DNA of 64,000 nt from Arthrobacter sulfonylureivorans (GTDB lineage: Bacteria; Actinomycetota; Actinomycetes; Actinomycetales; Micrococcaceae). The stretch is taken from the NCBI GenBank assembly GCA_004000035.1, contig RJAE01000001.1, positions 186,001 through 250,000 on the forward strand, given 5' to 3'. The notes beneath the pieces were generated by a model, which worked only from the letters and a program-made list of their open reading frames with translations, did not search any database and was not told the DNA's origin. This document shows, piece by piece, positions 56,822 through 64,000 of the stretch (within the stretch, counting starts at the first letter, position 1; every line of letters begins with the position of its first letter). The position numbers were made by a program, and so were the translations under genes.

Positions 56822-57010
56822 TCCGTGCAGGAGGAATACGGCGTCTCCACCCCCCGAGCGGACCACCGGGGTGCGGTCGTCGGCTGCATCACCGCCAGTG
56901 CACCGCGTTCGAGGGTGTACGTCCAAGCCAGCCAGCTGATCCTGCGCGATGCGGTGCTTCAGACCGCCGGGCAGGTGTCCGCCCGGCTGGGCAACCGGCC
57001 GGCGGAAGCA
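56822..57010 (+). pseudogene. IclR C-terminal fragment, opposite strand to the full gene
   Basis: The plus-strand frame reads SVQEEYGVSTPRADHRGAVVGCITASAPRSRV and VLQTAGQVSARLGN. It matches residues about 205-262 of the nearby IclR regulator (EEEFGVSAPVRDYRGRVVGCITISAPRSRV). The N-terminal two thirds are absent and no start or ribosome-binding site precedes it, so it is a decayed paralogue, not a gene. It converges with the full-length iclR gene. Confidence 0.75.
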
Positions 57011-57065
57011 GGCTCCGCCCTTACGCCCGGCAGCCAGTGTGGGGTGAAGTCGACCTTGCCGCGTC

Positions 57066-57863
57066 TCAGCTCGCGGCCGTCCATCCCAAGCGGATGGATA
57101 CTTCTGCAGCGGCATGTTGCACGGCTTGGACCAGAGCGTCCCCGGTGCCGTTCTTGTGCACGCGGGACCGCGGCGCGGATATCGTAATGCAGCCAACCAC
57201 CCTGCCCCGGTAATCGCGCACCGGAGCGGAGACCCCGAACTCCTCCTCGGTAGTCGAACCGTCATTGACTGCGTAGGCCTGGCGGGCGACTTCCTGCAGG
57301 TGGGCCGTGTGATCCAATGGCAGGCCGTCTCCTGGCGTGCGTACAATCCGTCCGGACTCGATCAGTTCGGTCGCGAGGGCCGGGGCCAGCTCCGCTAGGA
57401 AGACCCGCACCGAGGAACTCTCGAACTTGTTGTACCGGGTTCCGATCGTGGCAGTGTGTTTGACCTGGTACGGGCTGGCAACCTGCTCTACAACGATGGC
57501 CTCATGCCCATTCCAGACCGAGATCGCGCTGGTCTCCTGGGTGCTATCGGTTGACTGCTCCAAATAAGGAACCGCAGCACGGCGGACATCTAGGTCCGCC
57601 AGTAAAGGCCCGGACAGCGCAATGAGGCCCAAGCCGAGCCGGTACCGGCCCGTCTCTTCATCCCGTTGCGCATACCCGGCCTCTGTTAGACCGCTCAGAA
57701 TGCGCGACACCGTGCTCTTGTGGAGGCCCACGCGCTGGGCAATCTCAGTCACACCCAGAACCGGATTCTGGACGGAAAAGGCTTCCAGCACGGCAAGACC
57801 ATTCAATAGCGACGCCGCAGCCCCTTGGACCTGCCCGTTGTCCTGCCTCGGCCTGCCTGCCAT
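57066..57863 (-). CDS. IclR-family transcriptional regulator
   Basis: The 265-residue product has an N-terminal winged helix (GLAVLEAFSVQNPVLGVTEIAQRVGLHKSTVSRILSGL in parts LAVLEAF, GVTEIAQRVGLHKSTVSRIL). A C-terminal effector domain follows (DYRGRVVGCITISAPRSRV). It probably senses an intermediate of the N-methylhydantoin pathway and acts on the GTTGCTTGCTTAG operators, judging only by position. ATG 57863 has GAAAGG six bases upstream; ATG 57869 is the earlier option. It is transcribed towards the amidase gene. Confidence 0.93.
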   Translation of the reverse strand: MAGRPRQDNGQVQGAAASLLNGLAVLEAFSVQNPVLGVTEIAQRVGLHKSTVSRILSGLTEAGYAQRDEETGRYRLGLGLIALSGPLLADLDVRRAAVPYLEQSTDSTQETSAISVWNGHEAIVVEQVASPYQVKHTATIGTRYNKFESSSVRVFLAELAPALATELIESGRIVRTPGDGLPLDHTAHLQEVARQAYAVNDGSTTEEEFGVSAPVRDYRGRVVGCITISAPRSRVHKNGTGDALVQAVQHAAAEVSIRLGWTAAS

Positions 57864-58408
57864 CTGCATCCTTTCGCGTGACCACCCGCCACTCTTCTGG
57901 CAATCATAAGCCGCGGTCCGGGCGCAGTGATGTACGATGCAGCGCCGGACCTGGTTTCAAGCCCGCCGAAACCGCATCGAACGGAACATGTACTGTTTCG
58001 GTAAACGATTGTATCGTTGCTGATAAAGCAATTACATTGGATAATGAGCAACATTTTCTTGCTCTGTGCAACCCTGGCACTCGAAACCTCCTGCAGGTCC
58101 TTCCACGAAGAAGACCAAGCGGCCGTATCCCGGGCCGCCGAGGTATCTCGGGAGCCGAAACGCCGATGACCGTGAGTATGTCCGAACGTGTTTCGCGCGA
58201 GCATGCCAAGGGACGCTTCGAAGGCTGAGAGGGCTTGGGGCAAGGCCACCAGCTGACCGTTCAGCCCGCTTCGTAAACTCGTGGCCGCAATCAAGTCGGT
58301 CAAAAGACTTAAGGCACCATTCTTGCCTGGCGTTGGATCCGCTCTGCGGGCGCCCCGCAGAGGCCGGCTCAACGTCACACAACCCGCGAAGTCCCAGCCG
58401 TCATTCCC
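57864..58408. other. Intergenic region with an orphan promoter and palindrome
   Basis: No gene is supported in these 545 bases. AT-rich DNA at about 57975-58060 holds the perfect inverted repeat AACGAT-TGT-ATCGTT (58004-58018) and a plus-strand promoter, TTGCTG (58017-58022) and GATAAT (58040-58045) with 17 bases between. No open gene follows it. A further imperfect palindrome, GGAACATGTACTGTTTC, lies just upstream at about 57982-57998. Confidence 0.5.
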
Positions 58409-59176
58409 TTAGAACAACGGCCAGGGCACCGCAGACATCTCACCGCTCGGAGCCGGAAACCGCCCTGCCAAGCGCAACCGGGCGCAGCGCGTGGCGAGCG
58501 ATGCGATTTCTTCGTCGCTGAGCAACTCCGCCAGGTTTCGGCCCAGCTCACCGTGCAGTCCCTCGCTGACACGATCTACGCCGTCGCGCTCCTCGGCGGT
58601 GAGAGCGTCTCCCAGCCATCCCCACAGAACCGTGCGCAGCTTGTGGTCACGGTGAAAGGTTAGGCCATGGTCCACGCCGTGCCGGTGTCCGTCCGTCATG
58701 GCAAGAATGTGGTCGCCTTTGCGGTCGGCGTTGTTGACGATGATGTCGAACACGGCCATGCGTCTGAGCGCCGGCGAGTCTTCGTGAACGAGGGCGATCA
58801 CCTGTCCGTTCTCGTCTCGACCCTTGAGAACGTGTTTCCAGCCCGTCTCCGGCACCTGGTCAGCCGCGACCAGATTCACGGCGCTTTGGGCGGGGTCTTG
58901 CTCCTGCCAGAGCTGCACCATTCCTTCGCCCATCGGACCATCGCGCAGCCAAGTGTGCGGCACGACGTCCCAGCCGAAGGCCTGCGAGACCATGTAGGCG
59001 GCCACCTCCCGGTGAGCTAGGGTGCCGCGGGGAAAATCCCACAGCGGACTTTCGCCTGCTATCGGCTTATAGACGACCACCACGTCGCCGATGCTGCCCA
59101 GAAAAGTTGCATTTGAAGCCGTCGTGATGCGGCCGGTGAGCGTCAGCTCGGTGGCCACCAGGTCCAACGCTGGCAT
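58409..59176 (-). CDS. SCO1664 family protein
   Basis: This 255-residue protein of unknown function belongs to a family found beside DUF3090 genes. Its motif DIIVNNADRKGDHILAM resembles the catalytic loop of PI3/PI4-kinase-like folds, and KPIAGESPLWDFPRGTLAHREVAAY gives a candidate ATP lysine. Whether it is an active kinase is unknown. ATG 59176 overlaps the DUF3090 stop region, so the two are translationally coupled. Confidence 0.9.
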   Translation of the reverse strand: MPALDLVATELTLTGRITTASNATFLGSIGDVVVVYKPIAGESPLWDFPRGTLAHREVAAYMVSQAFGWDVVPHTWLRDGPMGEGMVQLWQEQDPAQSAVNLVAADQVPETGWKHVLKGRDENGQVIALVHEDSPALRRMAVFDIIVNNADRKGDHILAMTDGHRHGVDHGLTFHRDHKLRTVLWGWLGDALTAEERDGVDRVSEGLHGELGRNLAELLSDEEIASLATRCARLRLAGRFPAPSGEMSAVPWPLF

Positions 59177-59727
59177 CAGGCCTCAGGAAGGGTGCAGATG
59201 TGCCCGTCGGCGTCTATGGGGTAACCGCAGAGCGGGCACGTCGGACGTCCGGCGCCCACGATCTCCCGGGTGCGCTTGGCGAATGCGCGGGCGGTGCCGA
59301 CCGGCAATCGCACCAGCAGCATTTCGGCCGCGTCAGGCTCGCCCTCATCAAGCGATTCGTCGTCGTCGGCATCGACATCGGTGATGGGGTAGGCCTCAAT
59401 TACGACTTGGGCCGTCGTCGGGTCCCAACCTAAGCTCATGGAGCCGGTGCGAAACTGCTCCTGAACGGCCTCGAGCTGGTCATTGTCGAAAAGTTCAATG
59501 GGTGTACTCGTGGGAACGCTGAAGGGGTTACCCTCGACGGTGATGAGCTGGTCGAGAATTTCGTCGATTTTCTCCGCGAGCAGAGCCGACTGCTGCTTCT
59601 CCAGGGCAATACTCACGATCTGCGTCCCCGAACGCACCTGCAGATAGAACGTACGCGCCCCCGGAAGGCCAATGGTGCCAACGACGACCCGATCAGGCCA
59701 GGCGAACTCGTGAACACGTGTAGGCAT
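59176..59727 (-). CDS. DUF3090 family protein
   Basis: This 183-residue protein has the family opening FAWPDRVVVGTIGLPGARTFYLQ and a C-terminal zinc ribbon (CPLCGYPIDADGHIC). Function is unknown. TAAAAT lies six bases before ATG 59727 (minus strand, 59734-59739), suggesting its own leaderless start within the operon. It is the middle gene of the phosphomutase-DUF3090-SCO1664 trio. Confidence 0.92.
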   Translation of the reverse strand: MPTRVHEFAWPDRVVVGTIGLPGARTFYLQVRSGTQIVSIALEKQQSALLAEKIDEILDQLITVEGNPFSVPTSTPIELFDNDQLEAVQEQFRTGSMSLGWDPTTAQVVIEAYPITDVDADDDESLDEGEPDAAEMLLVRLPVGTARAFAKRTREIVGAGRPTCPLCGYPIDADGHICTLPEA

Positions 59728-59751
59728 GTCAATATTTTAGGCACATGAGGT

Positions 59752-60444
59752 TCATGGCGCCTTTTGCCCTGCACCGCCGCCCACCGGGGTATCGCCAGAT
59801 TGGATGCCCTTCGACAGCCACGACAGATCACCGGCGTCGGTGTTGGTCGCGTAGACGCTTGGTCGACTAGCGCCGTAGCGAACGATCGATACGGACCCTG
59901 GGCCCACATTAAGACGCTGGAACAGGTCAAGGTGCATGCCGAGCGCGTCAGCGAGGATTGACTTGATGATGTCACCATGACTCACCGCAACCCACACGGC
60001 GCCTGGCCCGTAATCGGCTTCGAAGGCTGCATCGTGACGTCGAATCGCTGCCACCGACCGGGCCTGCATCGCGGCCAGGGATTCACCGCCGGGAAAAACG
60101 ACGGCGGACGGTTGCGACTGCACAACCGGCCACAAATCCTCGGTCGCGAGATCACTGAGCGTGCGGCCCTGCCACTGGCCGTAATCGCACTCGGTGAGAG
60201 CCGGATCGACCGGCGCGTACGGCGTGCCAGCCTGACGTTCGAGGATGAACTGGGTGGTCTGCCGACAACGCTCCAGAGGGCTCGACACCACCCCGACTAC
60301 GGGCACGGCCGCGAGCCGGTCTCCGGTCAGGGCCGCCTGGTCACGCCCGACCTGGTCCAGGCAGACGCCGTCTGCCCGACCGGCCAGCAGTCCAGTGGCA
60401 TTGGCTGTGGTGCGGCCATGCCGCACGAGAATAACTGTCGCCAT
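59752..60444 (-). CDS. MSMEG_4193-type histidine phosphatase/phosphomutase
   Basis: This 230-residue protein has the phosphohistidine motif LVRHGRTTANATG and the second histidine in VSHGDIIKS, plus SSPLERCRQTT and TECDYGQWQG. It is named a putative phosphomutase but the substrate is unknown. ATG 60444 has TAGGCT six bases upstream, so it likely starts a leaderless mRNA for the trio. In several actinobacteria this trio lies beside mshC; that gene is not adjacent here. Confidence 0.92.
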   Translation of the reverse strand: MATVILVRHGRTTANATGLLAGRADGVCLDQVGRDQAALTGDRLAAVPVVGVVSSPLERCRQTTQFILERQAGTPYAPVDPALTECDYGQWQGRTLSDLATEDLWPVVQSQPSAVVFPGGESLAAMQARSVAAIRRHDAAFEADYGPGAVWVAVSHGDIIKSILADALGMHLDLFQRLNVGPGSVSIVRYGASRPSVYATNTDAGDLSWLSKGIQSGDTPVGGGAGQKAP

Positions 60445-60705
60445 CCACCCAGCCTAACCACCCGCTCGATGGCGGTGTGAACCGCACAGGATCGCGCGTC
60501 GAACAGGCAAATAAAGCATTCATGGATGGACAGACCAACGTGAGGTCTGCGTCCACGTCGAACTGTGGACAAAGTTTGACTGGGTGTGTACCTATTGAAG
60601 GGCCGAACAGCAGGCGGGCGTGCTTACCGGATCTGTCGGTGAGTTCTAGCCGGTTCCCACGGCTTCGGGCACATCCACCATCCACGCGCGGACTCTGGAG
60701 GCACG

Positions 60706-61047
60706 TTGAAGCTCTTGCTGACCTCAGGTGGCGTGACGAACCCGAGCATTCACTCTGCGCTCGTGCAGCTTCTCGACAAGCCGGTCGCCCAGTGCCGCGC
60801 CCTGGTCGTCCCGACAGCGCAGTGGGGTCACCCGATGTGCGGACCGGCATCGGTGCGGGGCCTCCTGGCTGCCGAGCACGACTTCCGTCATTTATCCGGC
60901 CTGGGCTGGGCGTCGCTCGGCGTTCTCGAGCTCACCGCGCTGCCCACCATCGGCGCGGAGCAAGGGCGCCCGCTGCCATCTCCCGCTCAAGATCCGAAGC
61001 GTGTACACGTTCGAGCCCGATGCGGCTCTCAAGGAGTAGTTGGTTGA
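60706..61047 (+). pseudogene. Truncated peptidase E (S51 family)
   Basis: The first 82 or so residues (MKLLLTSGGVTNPSIHSALV, VPTAQWGHPMCGP, GLGWASLGVLELTALPTIG) match the start of an S51 peptidase E-like protein. After ALPTIG the match is lost and the remaining residues are unrelated. The part that would hold the catalytic serine and the rest of the fold is absent. TTG 60706 has GGAGG upstream. A short expressed protein is possible but would be inactive. Confidence 0.7.
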
Positions 61048-61381
61048 TCGTCAGAGTCCCGGGGGAATCACTGGGATCTAAACTGCGTTGGCAGGTCGCG
61101 GCGCCGTCGTCGGAGGTGTGACACTGCTTCACCGTTTTCCTCGCTTTGCCTGCTGGTCGGTCGGTCGTCCCCTATGAAGCGGAATGATGAGCTAATTTGG
61201 TCGTCAATTTCAAGGGGTATGGAGGGGGTCAGGGCAACGAGGGATGCGAATGAGACTTCAGGTTGCGCCTCTTAGGGTTCGTTGGTGAAGTTCGCCGACT
61301 GCCCCTTGCCTCACAAGCGTGGACCACGCGCGGAGCGGAATGACGCTGGACACAACCTCGCAGCCTGTGATGCCCCGTCCA
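61048..61381. other. Intergenic stretch without gene
   Basis: These 334 bases follow the peptidase E fragment and hold no gene, RNA or repeat that I can support. The abrupt loss of the peptidase frame suggests a deletion junction near 60955. Confidence 0.45.
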
Positions 61382-62014
61382 TCAACTCTTGGAGCCGGTG
61401 AGTGCGAGTGCGCCGCCAAGTCCGATCATCATCCCGCCGCCGGCGCCGGAAAGAGTGGAGATTCGTCGTGGTGATTTGGCGAACCATGCACGAGCGGTGC
61501 CTGCGGCCAGGGCCCATGCGCTGTCGCAGACGAGCGCGATTGCCTGAAAAGTCAGCCCGAGAAGGAGCAATTGCGCCCAAACCGCGCCCGCGGCGGGGTC
61601 GACGAATTGCGGCAGCACGGCGAGGAAGAACGCGAGGGTTTTGGGGTTGGTGAAACCGACGATGAAACCTTGGCGCAGCAGCTTCCAGGAGGATGACGGG
61701 ACGCCCGATGTTCCTGATACGCGCGCGTGGCGGTGCCGGATGGCCTGGATACCGAGCCAGACGAGGTAAAGACCACCAGCGATTTTGAGGACGGTGAACG
61801 CGATGACAGAGGCCGCGACGATCGCGCCGACACCAAAGGCGACAGCAAGGATGGCGGGGATGATCCCGAGAGAGTTGCCTGCGACGCTGAGGACTCCCGC
61901 CCGGCGGCCGAAGGCGATGGACCGTCCGATCGTGAAGAGCACACTGGGACCGGGAATCAGGATGATGACCGCCGCCGTGGCTGCGAAGGCGACGAAGTTC
62001 TCCAAGGAAAGCAT
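61382..62014 (-). CDS. LysE/RhtB-family exporter
   Basis: This 210-residue membrane protein exports amino acids or related small molecules. It has five to six helices and the family signature ILIPGPSVLFTIGRSIAFGRRAG, with GFTNPKTLAFFLAVLPQF in the middle. Its substrate is unknown. ATG 62014 has TATGGT six bases upstream on the minus strand (62021-62026), predicting a leaderless mRNA. It is divergent from the small gene at 62369. Confidence 0.9.
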   Translation of the reverse strand: MLSLENFVAFAATAAVIILIPGPSVLFTIGRSIAFGRRAGVLSVAGNSLGIIPAILAVAFGVGAIVAASVIAFTVLKIAGGLYLVWLGIQAIRHRHARVSGTSGVPSSSWKLLRQGFIVGFTNPKTLAFFLAVLPQFVDPAAGAVWAQLLLLGLTFQAIALVCDSAWALAAGTARAWFAKSPRRISTLSGAGGGMMIGLGGALALTGSKS

Positions 62015-62242
62015 GGATGAACCATACTCCCGGTCCGTTCCAGTCGTGCCTTCAAAGTTTGATAGTGCAATCAGCTGTCGCCTACCGACGACGGCTGGTC
62101 CCGGCGGCCTTGACCGAACGAACACGACCCAAAGTGATACGGGAGCCCAGGTCGCCGGGAGCCGCTCTATGCCCAGATGCCCACGGCATCGGCGCCGGAT
62201 GGGTGCGCATCCCAATGCGATCGAAGACCACCCTGAGCGATC

Positions 62243-62271
62243 TTGGCGGTTTTCTGGCACCTATCTAAAAT
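62243..62271 (+). promoter_or_regulatory. Promoter of the 62369 gene
   Basis: TTGGCG at 62243-62248 and TAAAAT at 62266-62271 are 17 bases apart. The predicted leader is about 90 nt, in contrast to the leaderless genes nearby. Confidence 0.6.
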
Positions 62272-62368
62272 AAAGCGGCTGTGGTAACTTCTGCGTGGGT
62301 TAGGAGTTCCTCACGCGATTGCCTCCCGATCCGGCTCCTGATACCGCCTTTCGAAAGCAGAGGCGACG

Positions 62369-62641
62369 ATGGCAACCCTATTGATCTTTCACGAGGTCGA
62401 CGACGTCGACCACTGGCTCAGTTCACCGCGGCGCCAGGAACTCTTCGGACCGTTGGGCATGACTGTCCGGACGTTTGTGGACCCGGAGAAAAGCAACCGC
62501 GTTGGGCTGATCGTAGAAGTCCCAGCCATGGACACGTTCCAGCGAATGATGGAGTCCGAAGCCGCGGCTGACGCCATGAAATTCGACGGCGTACGCCCCG
62601 ACACGATCCGGGTGCTGGTCGAACCCGAGCGCAACCGCTGA
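62369..62641 (+). CDS. Conserved small hypothetical protein
   Basis: The 90-residue product starts ATLLIFHEVDDVDHWLSSPRRQE and has DPEKSNRVGLIVEVPAMDTFQRMM and a C-terminal GVRPDTIRVLVE strand, suggesting a small alpha-beta fold of the dimeric ferredoxin-like kind. No active-site residues are evident. ATG 62369 has GAGG upstream. The promoter is good and the gene is transcribed alone. Confidence 0.75.
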   Translation: MATLLIFHEVDDVDHWLSSPRRQELFGPLGMTVRTFVDPEKSNRVGLIVEVPAMDTFQRMMESEAAADAMKFDGVRPDTIRVLVEPERNR

Positions 62642-62986
62642 CTACCGGACGTAATGCGGGCCGATCGTCACTTTTGAATATGCAACTGCGCCGCTAGATC
62701 CTGTTCGTGCAGTGCAGTGCAAAAGATGCCCCACCGGCGTGAGCCGGCCGGGCAGCGGTGGGTTCAGCAGTGGTATAGCTGATTCAACCCCTGGATTCGC
62801 GTGACCGCGGGGAACTGCACTCGGCTGATATCTAGTTAGTTGCGCCGTGGGACCCATTCCGGCGCTTGGTTCACCGGATGGGTTGGGTACAGGTGCGTCG
62901 AGGCACTCAGCCCGCGGTGCCTGGTCTTACCATCTGGCGGATCGGAGCCTAAGCGAAGGTTCCCGGCGATGTCCGGTGGCTGGACT
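62642..62986. other. Intergenic stretch without gene
   Basis: These 345 bases between convergent genes carry no supported gene. A short direct repeat, GTGCAGTGCAGTGCA, lies near 62707-62722. No terminator-like hairpin with a T-run was found. Confidence 0.45.
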
Positions 62987-64000
62987 TCAGTTGCTCGCCG
63001 GCGGCTGAACGCCCGTCTTGGCCTCCACCTTGGGTCGCGCGCCGCGGCCTTCGGTCAGGCGTACCGCCATGAGGCAGGTCATCTGTCCTTCGAGTGTGTC
63101 CAGACGCAGTCGGAGCAAGGACTCAAGTTTCCGAAGCCGCTGAGCGAGGGTGTTTCGATGGATGAAGAGTTTCTCGCATGCCCGTGATGGCTGGCAGTCG
63201 CTGTCCAGATACGTTTTGAGCGTGTCCAAGAGGTGCCCTGAATGTTTTCGGTCATGGGCCACGATTGGCGAGAGAAGCTTGCGGGCGCCGCCGAGTGCAC
63301 CGTGGCCGGCAGCCGCGGCCAGGAGGGCATCGATACTGAGTTCGGGGGCCGTGACCGGCTCCGTTACGTGGTGTATCAGCTCGGTCGCAGCGCAGATACC
63401 CAGACGCAACTCGTCCAGACTCTCGCACGGACCCTTGAGTACCACTGCCTGATTCCGGGCCAGTGATCGGAAGTTCTCCGTCAGAAACGACGCCATACTC
63501 CCGCCGCTGGCGGCCTGAAGCAGGTCCGGGGTTGGCCCCTGGGCCAACGCGACGACAGCGCCGTCCAGAACAATGACCCGAAGCTCCTCGAATGCATCCT
63601 GAAGCATCAGGCGTATCTTCCAGACATTCGCCGGGCCGTCTTCGGCCAGCGCTGCTACTACGGCCAGAGTCGGGCGTTTTTCGTCCAGACCGGTCGAGCG
63701 GAAGGTGCGGGCGAATTCCTGCCACCCGATCCCTTGCCAATCGGCGGCTTGTGAGAGGAGCGATTGAAGCTCGGGTTGCCGGTAGGACGCCGTTTGCAGG
63801 GCACTTCTCAGCTGCACTGCAATGATGGAGGCCGCAGGCGCCAGCAGGGCAGACAAGGGTTCGTCCCGGGCGCTCCGGTGTACGACAAGCTGGAACGAGT
63901 CACCGCCGCCCATCGGGAGCGGGACGCTTCGGTCATCGTCACCGTTGGTGGCAGCCCGGCGCAGATCCTCGTTGGTCCAACGGGAAGTGCCGGGCGATTG
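62987..64000 (-). CDS. PucR/CdaR-type regulator, N-terminus beyond window
   Basis: The frame is open to the right edge, so the start lies beyond 64000; a Met at 63913 is internal. The visible 337 residues include the C-terminal PucR-like helix-turn-helix, TLKTYLDSDCQPSRACEKLFIHRNTLAQRLRKLE, given as parts LKTYLDSDCQPSRA and HRNTLAQRLRKLE. The upstream part fits a GGDEF-like effector domain. Such regulators often control purine or amino-acid degradation. Its target is unknown. Confidence 0.85.
   Translation of the reverse strand, partial: QSPGTSRWTNEDLRRAATNGDDDRSVPLPMGGGDSFQLVVHRSARDEPLSALLAPAASIIAVQLRSALQTASYRQPELQSLLSQAADWQGIGWQEFARTFRSTGLDEKRPTLAVVAALAEDGPANVWKIRLMLQDAFEELRVIVLDGAVVALAQGPTPDLLQAASGGSMASFLTENFRSLARNQAVVLKGPCESLDELRLGICAATELIHHVTEPVTAPELSIDALLAAAAGHGALGGARKLLSPIVAHDRKHSGHLLDTLKTYLDSDCQPSRACEKLFIHRNTLAQRLRKLESLLRLRLDTLEGQMTCLMAVRLTEGRGARPKVEAKTGVQPPASN

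Noticed and set aside
58167-58229. 20-codon frame MTVSMSERVSREHAKGRFEG
   Set aside because: No ribosome-binding site, too short, and far from the orphan promoter.

Overview
The window is GC-rich bacterial DNA with actinobacterial gene content: a groES-groEL1 pair under two CIRCE operators, guaB followed by a GuaB3 paralogue, DUF3817, SURF1, DUF3090 and SCO1664 proteins, and a DtxR/IdeR-type iron box. Gene order and the Arthrobacter-type N-carbamoylsarcosine amidase point to Arthrobacter or a close relative in the Micrococcaceae (inference; no 16S gene is present). No tRNA, rRNA or CRISPR array was found.

Region 1-42.6 kb looks like conserved chromosome. It holds an iron-siderophore binding lipoprotein (minus strand, DtxR box upstream), groES/groEL, guaB, an isolated HExxH membrane protein, guaB3, glpD, a SURF1 protein, DUF3817 and guaA. 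These are followed by a 1325-residue DUF4011/helicase-like protein with an altered P-loop, a SAF-domain protein, a FmdB zinc ribbon, 5-formyl-THF cyclo-ligase, galU, a GNAT enzyme, an APH-fold kinase and a two-component system with an aspartate-tailed exported protein. Next come a TPR protein, an ArsR repressor with a clear operator, a NUDIX hydrolase, rsgA, a four-gene osmoprotectant ABC transporter, an AlaA-type aminotransferase, a PPK2 kinase, xseAB, ispH, rmuC, ychF and a PhnA-type protein.

Region 42.6-64 kb is more accessory. It is a patchwork of complete genes and decayed pieces: a frameshifted alpha/beta-hydrolase remnant, an IS5-type transposase remnant, a duplicated IclR C-terminus and a truncated peptidase E. 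Complete genes include a DHA2 MFS exporter, a Na+/H+ antiporter fused to a UBP zinc finger, a DRGH nuclease, the conserved phosphomutase-DUF3090-SCO1664 cassette, a LysE exporter and a PucR-type regulator cut by the right edge.

The most coherent metabolic unit is 49.5-57.9 kb. It encodes an MFS importer, a single-chain HyuA-HyuB ATP-dependent hydantoinase, N-carbamoylsarcosine amidase and an IclR regulator. Together they fit the lower creatinine pathway: N-methylhydantoin to N-carbamoylsarcosine to sarcosine. The two enzyme genes are divergent and share a 13-bp motif (GTTGCTTGCTTAG). The hydantoinase leader also contains a perfect CRP/GlxR-type site.

A window-wide signature is that twelve genes have a TANNNT hexamer exactly six bases before the start codon and mostly no Shine-Dalgarno sequence. 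This geometry predicts leaderless mRNAs, and I used it to choose several starts.
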